A DNA stretch of 5,373 nt from Puniceicoccales bacterium (lineage in GTDB: Bacteria > Verrucomicrobiota > Verrucomicrobiae > Opitutales > LL51): the NCBI GenBank assembly GCA_031259625.1, contig JAIRLG010000074.1, positions 1-5,373 of the forward strand, written 5' to 3'. Below the pieces are notes generated by a model. The model searched no databases and was not told the DNA's origin. It was given only the letters and a program-made list of their open reading frames with translations. Positions within the stretch are counted from its first letter, which is position 1. Each line of letters begins with the position of its first letter. The translations under genes and the position numbers were made by a program. Below are positions 1 to 4,954 of the stretch, in pieces.

Positions 1-1013
1 TCGTTCTGCAGGCCCATGCGGGACAGGTCGGAGGCCATGTGGATGGCGTGGCTGATGGCCCGGGCATGGCTGGAGCCGTGGGCCTTGAAGACGGTGCCGT
101 TGAGGCCCAGGAGCGGAGCTCCGCCGTAGATCTCGGCATTGAGCTTGGCGTTCAATGCCTCAAAGGCCCCCCGGGCGCAGAGGGCACCGAAGAGCCGCAG
201 GGGATTTTTGGAAAACTCCTTTCGGGAAAAATTTCTGAGGTAGAGGGCCAGCGATTCCAGCGATTTCAAAAGAATATTGCCTGTAAAACCATCGCAGAGG
301 ACGACGTCGACGCCGTTGCCAAAAAGGTGGAAGCCCTCGATGAGACCGATGTAGTCGATGAAGGGCGACAGCTGCTTCAGCTTCTCGTGGGTCTTCTGGA
401 TGAGTTCGTTCCCCTTGCCCTCCTCCGTCCCGATGCTGAGCAGCCCGATCCGCGGTGAAGCGATTTTCAGCACCTTCCGGCCGTAGACGCTGGCCAGCAG
501 CGCGTTGTGGGCCATGTGCAGCGGGGTCGTCTGGGGATTGGCCCCCACATCGGCCAGGACGAAATGGCCCTCGCTGGAGGGGATGATGCTGGCCAACGCC
601 GGGCGTTCGATGCCGGCGATGGGGCGTAGCTTGAGCGTGCTGCCGGCCATCAGGCTACCGGTATTGCCACAGCTCAGGACGGCGGATGCGGCACCGGCCT
701 GGATGAGCTCGATGGCCCGGATCATGGAGGCATCCTTCTTCTGCTTCAGGCTCTGGATCGGTTTGTCGTCCATCTCGATGACCTGCGAGGTGTGGAAGAT
801 CGACAGCTGAGGATGATCCCCCAGCCCGTGCTTTTCCAGAAGGGCCGTGAGTAAGTCCCCGTCGCCGACCAGGATGAGCGGGGCCAGGTCCGGGAACTGC
901 CGAAGGGCCAGGCGTACGCCTTCGAAGATCTCCTCCGGCCCACGGTCGGAGCCCATCATGTCGATGGCAATGGCCCCATGGGCGACGGGCACGAACGGAG
1001 AGATTTCCGACAT
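1..1013 (-). CDS. plsX: Phosphate acyltransferase PlsX (acyl-ACP:phosphate transacylase), C-terminal end cut by window edge
   Basis: PlsX converts acyl-ACP and phosphate to acyl-phosphate, the acyl donor used by PlsY in the first step of bacterial phospholipid synthesis; it is a peripheral membrane protein. The reading frame is open from the ATG at 1013 to the left edge, giving 337 residues, close to the usual 330-350, so only a few residues are missing. Visible family motifs are AIDMMGSDRGPEEI (residues 15-28), the SCGNTGSLMAG segment (114-124), DVGANPQ (155-161), SIGTEEGKGNE (193-203), LCDGFTGNILLKSLES (239-254) and the C-terminal KAHGSSHARAI (310-320). The start is chosen because the conserved AIDMMG lies 14 residues in and because TAGGGCG just upstream gives a weak ribosome binding site. 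It lies 103 bp downstream of rpmF, the classic rpmF-plsX order, so the two are probably cotranscribed; fabH often follows but would lie outside this window. Identification is secure from motifs; only the exact C-terminus is unseen. Confidence 0.96.
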   Translation of the reverse strand, partial: MSEISPFVPVAHGAIAIDMMGSDRGPEEIFEGVRLALRQFPDLAPLILVGDGDLLTALLEKHGLGDHPQLSIFHTSQVIEMDDKPIQSLKQKKDASMIRAIELIQAGAASAVLSCGNTGSLMAGSTLKLRPIAGIERPALASIIPSSEGHFVLADVGANPQTTPLHMAHNALLASVYGRKVLKIASPRIGLLSIGTEEGKGNELIQKTHEKLKQLSPFIDYIGLIEGFHLFGNGVDVVLCDGFTGNILLKSLESLALYLRNFSRKEFSKNPLRLFGALCARGAFEALNAKLNAEIYGGAPLLGLNGTVFKAHGSSHARAISHAIHMASDLSRMGLQN

Positions 1014-1116
1014 AGAACGCCCTAGTCTAGAAAAATTTTCATGGGCTCCAACCGCATAATGCCCTCAGCCCGGCGATGAAAAACTTCTCTCCTCCGTGGC
1101 CGAGGGTCTGCTGCCC
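1014..1116 (-). other. rpmF-plsX intergenic spacer
   Basis: This 103-bp spacer contains a partial hairpin at the rpmF stop (GAGGG pairing with CCCTC) and, about 20 nt further, a short run of T on the minus strand. It also has a tiny reading frame, MKIFLD-stop, ending 9 nt before the plsX ATG. Neither is strong enough to call as an attenuator or leader peptide. No clear promoter is seen, which fits readthrough from rpmF. Confidence 0.3.
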
Positions 1117-1299
1117 TCAGCTCGCCCCGGGGTCGATGACCTGGCGGCCGCGATAGAGGCCCGTCGTCGGATGGACGTGGTGGGGGAGAAAAAGGCTGCC
1201 GTCCTGGGCATCCTTGGCGAACTGCGGCATCGCGAAGTGATTGGCCCCGCGGCGTTTGCGGCTTCTCTGCTTGGACTGCTTGCGCTTTGGAACGGCCAT
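1117..1299 (-). CDS. rpmF: 50S ribosomal protein L32, cysteine-free form
   Basis: This is a 60-residue small basic protein of the large ribosomal subunit. The N-terminus MAVPKRKQSKQRSRKRRG is the typical L32 signature, and the second half keeps the LPH (38-40) and GLYRGRQV (47-54) pattern of the family. The usual zinc ribbon (two CxxC pairs) is gone: the four positions normally cysteine are D30, D33, H43 and T46, and the protein has no cysteine at all. Such C-minus variants are known for several zinc-ribbon ribosomal proteins and fold without zinc. Length is normal. The ATG at 1299 is fixed by the MAVPKRK start; the only AGGAG upstream (1325-1330) is about 25 nt away, too far to be a good ribosome binding site. 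It precedes plsX by 103 bp in the expected operon order. Confidence 0.95.
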   Translation of the reverse strand: MAVPKRKQSKQRSRKRRGANHFAMPQFAKDAQDGSLFLPHHVHPTTGLYRGRQVIDPGAS

Positions 1300-1364
1300 T
1301 TTCGGAATCTACTGCGAACGGAATACTCCTCTGCACGCTGCGCCCAGGAGGCTCCACGTCAAGA

Positions 1365-1403
1365 AATTATTGTAAAAATAATTGGGGCAGACCCCGCTAC
1401 CAA
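1365..1403 (-). promoter_or_regulatory. Candidate rpmF-plsX promoter with overlapping 19-bp AT-rich inverted repeat
   Basis: On the minus strand TTGGTA (1403-1398) and TATTTT (1380-1375) are separated by 17 bp, each matching four of six consensus bases; this would start RNA roughly 70 nt before rpmF. Overlapping the -10 is a perfect 7-5-7 inverted repeat, AATTATT-5-AATAATT (1365-1383), an AT island in GC-rich DNA. Its 19-bp length is that of many Fur/Zur-family operators, which would suit a zinc-related ribosomal protein, but no consensus is matched closely. A small GGGG-TCTG-CCCC hairpin (1384-1395) lies within the spacer. All of this is prediction from sequence alone. Confidence 0.3.
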
Positions 1404-1410
1404 AAGGTCC

Positions 1411-1531
1411 GCCCCCATTCGCCGGAATCCACCCCGGCTCGTTGGAATTTGCTCCTACTCATTTGAGCCCACTCCCACTCGTCGGAATTCGCCCTCTGCT
1501 TGTCGGAGTTCGCACCTACTCGCCGGAGTTG
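1411..1531 (+). repeat. Degenerate tandem repeat, six units of 20-21 bp
   Basis: Six cores resembling GTCGGAATTC begin at 1421, 1441, 1461, 1481, 1502 and 1522. The first five are each preceded or followed by a pyrimidine-rich half resembling CTCCTACTC. The third unit is the most diverged. The period is 20 bp with one 21-bp step, so it is not a codon repeat; it places units about two helical turns apart. The array directly abuts the cloverleaf element at 1534. It could be a set of protein-binding sites or the remains of duplication; no function can be assigned. Confidence 0.6.
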
Positions 1532-1533
1532 CC

Positions 1534-1631
1534 GGTCGCCTTTGCGCCGAGGGGAAATGGAAAAAGGATTTTTCCATTTCCCCTCGGCGGGCCCGCGCAG
1601 CGGGCCTGAGCCGAAGGCTCCAAAGGCGACC
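1534..1631 (-). repeat. 98-bp cloverleaf-forming palindromic element 1
   Basis: An 11-bp outer inverted repeat (1534-1544 with 1621-1631, GGTCGCCTTTG) encloses three hairpins packed end to end. The first is a perfect 21-bp stem (1545-1565 with 1569-1589, loop GGA), the second a 7-bp stem (1590-1596 with 1600-1606, loop GCA), the third a 5-bp stem (1608-1612 with 1616-1620, loop GAA). T1607 is the only unpaired base outside the loops. All three loops are GNA on the plus strand, a class known to form very stable DNA hairpins. No transposase, tRNA consensus or attC core is present, and no target-site duplication is visible at the edges. Orientation is given as minus to match element 2 by position of the single unpaired base. 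Confidence 0.85.
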
Positions 1632-1678
1632 CCAAAAATTATCCCTGCGCCGCCGGTGCGAGGATTTTCCGGGAATTT

Positions 1679-1867
1679 TCAGCGCCGCCAAAAGCGGTAA
1701 TGAACGACGCAGACTGTGGGAGCGGAGAATGGACGATGTCTCGTAAAATCCCGCCAAAACGCATCCGGAGAGTCGTAATGGGTCCAATCGCCTCCATATC
1801 CCGCATGACAGAGTACGGCGCAGACAGCAACACCGATCCGGCGCAGAAGAGCAGAACATTTAAACAT
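1679..1867 (-). CDS. Possible small exported peptide, 62 aa, unrecognised
   Basis: I do not recognise this protein. The frame starts MFKCSALLRR, continues with a hydrophobic stretch IGVAVCAVLC and then HAGYGGDW, which looks like a signal peptide with possible cleavage after CHA (residue 22); the remaining 40 residues are rich in aromatic residues, His and Arg (WTHYDSPDAFWRDF). Support for translation is a good ribosome binding site, AAGGG at 1879-1875, 7 nt before the ATG. Against it, the ORF is short, other frames on the same strand are also open over parts of it, and no clear promoter was found. It lies alone between the two cloverleaf elements. It could be a genuine small secreted peptide, the start of a frameshifted gene, or chance. 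Confidence 0.35.
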   Translation of the reverse strand: MFKCSALLRRIGVAVCAVLCHAGYGGDWTHYDSPDAFWRDFTRHRPFSAPTVCVVHYRFWRR

Positions 1868-1972
1868 AGTATATCCCTTATTTTGAATTAACCCACCGGA
1901 TGAAAGTTTCTCCATCCTAGGCCAGAAGGACAGCAAAGGTCCAATTCCTGTCAAATTCGTTTTTTCTTTTTT

Positions 1973-2039
1973 AGGAAGCTTACTTTTTCCCGCGGTGTTT
2001 TTGGGAAGCTTCTGCGGTACTTTAGGAGCTTAGGAAGCT
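1973..2039 (+). repeat. Scattered direct repeats of 'aggaagct' in a T-rich stretch
   Basis: Copies or near copies of AGGAAGCT occur at 1973, 2003 (GGGAAGCT), 2024 (AGGAGCT) and 2032, most preceded by runs of T. Two of them also share a following CYGCGG, so the first 30-bp step looks like a diverged tandem copy. The run ends 14 bp before cloverleaf element 2. No function is apparent. Confidence 0.45.
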
Positions 2040-2053
2040 CTTTCGGGGCTTTG

Positions 2054-2172
2054 GGGGGCGATGGCCCGTCTGAGAACGGCCTTCGGCCGTTCTCAGACCC
2101 GGCTGTTTTCGTGAAATGAAAATTCATTTCATGAAAACAGCCGCCTGGCTTCGCCAGGGGGCCATCGCCCCC
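2054..2172 (+). repeat. 119-bp cloverleaf-forming palindromic element 2
   Basis: A perfect 14-bp outer inverted repeat (GGGGGCGATGGCCC at 2054-2067 with 2159-2172) encloses three hairpins. The first is 14 bp (2068-2081 with 2085-2098, loop TTC). After one unpaired base (C2099) comes a long arm: 11 bp (2100-2110 with 2133-2143), one G-T wobble position, then 9 bp (2112-2120 with 2123-2131) around AA. The third is 6 bp (2144-2149 with 2153-2158, loop TTC). No other base is unpaired at the junction. On the minus strand the two TTC loops read GAA. In the topB transcript the element would sit 45 nt past the stop codon, so it could also end or protect that mRNA, although no U-run follows it. Confidence 0.85.
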
Positions 2173-2185
2173 AGAAACACCCCGG

Positions 2186-2204
2186 CCCTAGGAAAATTCC
2201 TGGG
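2186..2204 (-). terminator. Weak hairpin just after the topB stop
   Basis: CCC-T-AGGAA pairs with TTCCTGGG as an 8-bp stem with one bulged base and a 2-nt centre, 12 nt past the topB stop. No run of U follows on the minus strand, so as an intrinsic terminator it is doubtful; together with the cloverleaf beyond it, it may help end or stabilise the transcript. Confidence 0.25.
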
Positions 2205-2216
2205 TCAGGGGAAGGC

Positions 2217-4730
2217 TCATGGGGCCTCTTCGGCCGGACTGCTCTTGGCCACGGCCCTGGTTCGGGGCGGGAAGACGAAGCGGAGCCCTCCGTCGGATTT
2301 GAGGGCGAGCGTGGCGGCGAAGGGCTTGCCGGTGCGGCGGGAAACGAAGCCCTCGATGAGCTCCGTCTTTTTCTTCTGGAGGAGTTGCTGTATGTGCTCG
2401 GGCGTGAGGGGAACACCCAGCATCTCCTTGCCGATCCGGAAGCGACAGGCGGGTTTTTTCTCCGCAAAGGTCTGCTCGCAGAGGTAGTGGTTTTCGGTTT
2501 CGAAGACGCGATTCCCCTCTTTGTGGAAGGGACAGGCGCCGATGACGGGATAATTTTCCAGCTCCTGGAGCGAGGGAATGCCGGGAGAGTCCTCTTTTTT
2601 CCGGTTCTCCTCGAAGACGAAGCGCACATGCCAGTCCTCGTCGAGTACCAGGTAGGCGTTGAAGGGCCGGCCGGCCTTGGAGTGGAACTTCTCCAGCAGG
2701 GGAGTTTTGCGGTCCTGGAGGAGCTGCCGGTATTCCTCCAACGTCATGCGCCGACCGGCCACGGTCTTGTAGAGCGTCAGGAGACCGTCCTGGGAGCGGT
2801 AGCAGCGCAGCATCTCCAGCAGGGGCTTTTGGTCGCTGGGCGAGAGGAGTTCCGATGGGCTGGCGTCGCTTTCGCTCTCCTGGAACTGCCGGATGCTGGT
2901 GATCATCTGCCGGGTCATGTCGGCGATGCCCTGGCGGAAATGCTCCGGCGGGAGCTGGCGATTTTCCACTTGCCGGAGGCGGAATTCCCATTCGCCGGTC
3001 ATGGCCGGGCTCGTGATGGTGCCGACCTGGACTCTTTCCAGGAAGCAGAGCAGGTCCTCCGCCTTGGCCGTTGGAATGAGGTCTTTCTGCTCGCGTTCCA
3101 TGTACTGGTAGTCGATGAGGTGCTCGATGATCTGCGCCCGGGTGGCCGGCGTGCCCAGGCCGCGCTCCTTCATCGCTTCGGCCAATTCCTCGTCCTCGAC
3201 CGCCTTGCCCGCTCCCTCCATCATGGCCAGCAGGGTCGCCTCGTTGTAACGGGCCGGCGGTTTGGTGGCTTCCGGAACCGCTTGCACCTCGACCAGCTTG
3301 CCGGAAGGCGGCTGGCCATCTCGCTCGTGGAGCGCGACCAGCGTTTCGTCCGCCTCTTTTCCCACTTCCCGACCGTAGACCTCCAGCCAGCCGGCCTTGA
3401 CCAAGACCTTTCCCTCGGTTTTGAATCCGTGGGGGCCGACGAAGCTCAGGCGGGTGGTGACGTCGAACTCGGCCGCCGGGAAGAACACGGCCAGGAATCT
3501 CCGGACGACCATTTCGTAGATCTTTTCCTCGCTCTCGCTCAGACCGGTCGGCTGCTTGCCGGTGGGGATGATGGCGAAGTGATCACGGACGCCCTTGTCG
3601 TTGAAAATCTTCCGGTTCTTGCCGTCGACGCCGTGCTGCTCGAGGATTTTTTGGGCCAGCGGCGCGTAGTCCCCCGACAGGGAGCTGAGCAGTTCTCGGC
3701 AGGTGGCGACGTAGTCCTCCGGTAAAACTTGGGAATCGGTGCGGGGATAGGTGGTACACTTGTGCTTTTCGTAGAGCGATTGGGCGATCTTCAGGGTCAT
3801 GCCGGCCGGCAGGTGGAAGCGGGCATTGGCCTCCCGCTGCAGGAGGGTCAGGTCGTAGAGCCTGGGGGCGCCCTGGGAGCTGCGCTTTTTCTTCTCCTCG
3901 ATGCGGACTTCCTCCGAATGGGCCCGAAGGTCCGCCAGCAGAGCCTCCACTGCGGAAAAGTCCCAGAGGCGCTCGACGCGGTCGTGAGGATCGTTGGGAT
4001 TTTTTCTAAAATCTTTCCGCTGGAAGACCCCCTCGTAGTTCCCGTTGTGAATCTGGAACTGCCCGACAATTCTCCAGTAGTCCCGGGGCTGAAAATTCCG
4101 GATTTCCCGCTCCCGGGCGACGATCATCGCCAGGGTGGGGGTCTGGACTCGGCCGACGCTGACCACGCGGCGGCTGCCGCGGCCGGCGATGCGCAGGGTT
4201 AGGGCCCGTGTCCCGTTGATGCCGACGATCCAGTCCGCCTCGGAGCGGCAGCGGGCGGCGGCCTGCAGGGCCTGCATCTCCTCCGAGGAGCGCAGGTGGG
4301 CGAAGGCCGTTCGGATCGATTCCGGGGTCATGGAGGAGAGCCAGAGGCGCTGGAAGGGCTTCTTGTTGCCGGCCAGTTCGCAGATGTAGGAGAAGATCAG
4401 CTCGCCCTCCCGACCGGCGTCACAGGCATTGATGAGCCCATCGATGTCGCGGCGGTGGAGCAGTTTCTTGAGCTCGCCGAAGCGTTTCTTGCTGGCCTCG
4501 ATGACCTGGAGGCTGAATTTTTCTGGAATAATGGGCAGGGATTCCAGAGTCCAGCGCTTGTACTGCGCATCGATGTCCTCCGGCATGGATAGCTCGACCA
4601 GGTGGCCGACGGCCCAGCTCACGACGTAGTCCTCGTTCTCGAAGCAGTCCTCCTTCGCCTGGAACTTCCCCAGCACCTTGACCAGATCCCGGGCGACGCT
4701 GGGCTTCTCGGCGATGACCAGTTTCTTCAT
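2217..4730 (-). CDS. topB: DNA topoisomerase III (type IA)
   Basis: This 837-residue type IA topoisomerase cuts one DNA strand through a 5'-phosphotyrosine, passes another through and reseals it, typically resolving recombination or replication intermediates, often with a RecQ helicase. The Toprim domain (about 1-150) shows AEKPS with E8 and DAGREGELIF with D104 and E108; the second acidic position is Gly, a variant I recall from other topoisomerase III proteins. SVGRVQTPTLAMI (191-203) and the active-site TTYPRTDS with Y328 follow, then HFAIIPT (384-390) and GLGTPATRAQII (524-535). After residue 634 come two copies of the C-terminal topoisomerase repeat (about 645-707 and 760-820), the second preceded by a degenerate zinc finger (C733, H736, C751, C762). 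The start at MKKLVIAEKPS is chosen over in-frame starts at 4745 and 4760 because family members begin there; AAGGG lies only 3 nt upstream, so the start is not certain. No recQ or conjugation gene is adjacent. Confidence 0.96.
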   Translation of the reverse strand: MKKLVIAEKPSVARDLVKVLGKFQAKEDCFENEDYVVSWAVGHLVELSMPEDIDAQYKRWTLESLPIIPEKFSLQVIEASKKRFGELKKLLHRRDIDGLINACDAGREGELIFSYICELAGNKKPFQRLWLSSMTPESIRTAFAHLRSSEEMQALQAAARCRSEADWIVGINGTRALTLRIAGRGSRRVVSVGRVQTPTLAMIVAREREIRNFQPRDYWRIVGQFQIHNGNYEGVFQRKDFRKNPNDPHDRVERLWDFSAVEALLADLRAHSEEVRIEEKKKRSSQGAPRLYDLTLLQREANARFHLPAGMTLKIAQSLYEKHKCTTYPRTDSQVLPEDYVATCRELLSSLSGDYAPLAQKILEQHGVDGKNRKIFNDKGVRDHFAIIPTGKQPTGLSESEEKIYEMVVRRFLAVFFPAAEFDVTTRLSFVGPHGFKTEGKVLVKAGWLEVYGREVGKEADETLVALHERDGQPPSGKLVEVQAVPEATKPPARYNEATLLAMMEGAGKAVEDEELAEAMKERGLGTPATRAQIIEHLIDYQYMEREQKDLIPTAKAEDLLCFLERVQVGTITSPAMTGEWEFRLRQVENRQLPPEHFRQGIADMTRQMITSIRQFQESESDASPSELLSPSDQKPLLEMLRCYRSQDGLLTLYKTVAGRRMTLEEYRQLLQDRKTPLLEKFHSKAGRPFNAYLVLDEDWHVRFVFEENRKKEDSPGIPSLQELENYPVIGACPFHKEGNRVFETENHYLCEQTFAEKKPACRFRIGKEMLGVPLTPEHIQQLLQKKKTELIEGFVSRRTGKPFAATLALKSDGGLRFVFPPRTRAVAKSSPAEEAP

Positions 4731-4829
4731 GGACCCTTGACCCATGCGAAATCTTACCAAAGGTCAATTTTTCTTTCGAAGAATGGAGGTCCAAACGGAG
4801 GATGCAAAGATACTCCGCGTTAGAAATAT

Positions 4830-4849
4830 CTCGCCCCAGCTGGGGCGAG
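4830..4849 (-). terminator. Perfect 20-bp palindrome, likely terminator of the ankyrin gene
   Basis: CTCGCCCC and GGGGCGAG form an 8-bp GC-rich stem around AGCT, followed on the minus strand by ATATTTCT. This lies 105 bp past the ankyrin-gene stop and before topB, where a terminator would be expected. Being fully symmetrical, it could instead be a protein-binding site. Confidence 0.4.
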
Positions 4850-4872
4850 CTTCCCATTATTCCGTCGCCGGC

Positions 4873-4890
4873 GCTGGCGGGTCCGCCAGC
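4873..4890. terminator. GC-rich hairpin between ankyrin gene and topB
   Basis: GCTGGCGG pairs with CCGCCAGC around GT. A run of T lies 9 nt to its right on the plus strand (4900-4907), too far for a typical plus-strand terminator, and no plus-strand gene needs one. On the minus strand it lies in the 3' untranslated region of the ankyrin gene. Confidence 0.3.
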
Positions 4891-4954
4891 AGTCAGTTCG
4901 TTTTTTTGGGCTTCAAATTCCATTGCTGATCCAGCATTCAGTTATGATCCACTC

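Larger units (their letters stand above)
1868..2216. other. Non-coding region between topB and the small ORF
   Basis: These 349 bp hold no credible gene. They contain a ribosome binding site and leader for the small ORF (1868-1890), T-rich 'aggaagct' repeats (1973-2039), the second cloverleaf element (2054-2172) and a hairpin just after the topB stop (2186-2204). A TTGACA on the minus strand (1954-1949) has no matching -10 at proper spacing. Confidence 0.5.

Noticed and set aside
1411..1531. CRISPR array
   Set aside because: Units are degenerate and contiguous at 20-21 bp with no distinct repeats and spacers, and no cas gene is present.
1534..1631. Cloverleaf taken as a tRNA gene
   Set aside because: The arms have 3-nt loops and wrong lengths, there is no T-loop GGTTCGA-type consensus or anticodon loop, and stems are far longer than in tRNA.
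1096..1746. Plus-strand 216-residue open frame
   Set aside because: It runs antisense through rpmF, the 20-bp repeats and the cloverleaf; composition is low-complexity Arg/Pro with no recognisable domain.
1455..1859. Minus-strand 134-residue open frame
   Set aside because: It runs through the cloverleaf and repeats, overlaps the better-supported 62-residue ORF and lacks a ribosome binding site.
2054..2172. Cloverleafs as integron attC sites
   Set aside because: No GTTRRRY/RYYYAAC core sites, no extrahelical-base pattern and no cassette array or integrase in the window.
1534..2172. Classic MITEs with target-site duplications
   Set aside because: Outer stems could serve as terminal inverted repeats, but no matching direct repeats were seen at either pair of edges, so insertion is not shown.
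2385..3725. Plus-strand 446-residue open frame
   Set aside because: It is the antisense shadow of topB, whose frame carries all type IA motifs.
4420..4923. Minus-strand 167-residue frame starting between the ankyrin gene and topB
   Set aside because: It translates the intergenic hairpins and then topB in another frame, with no ribosome binding site or known motif.
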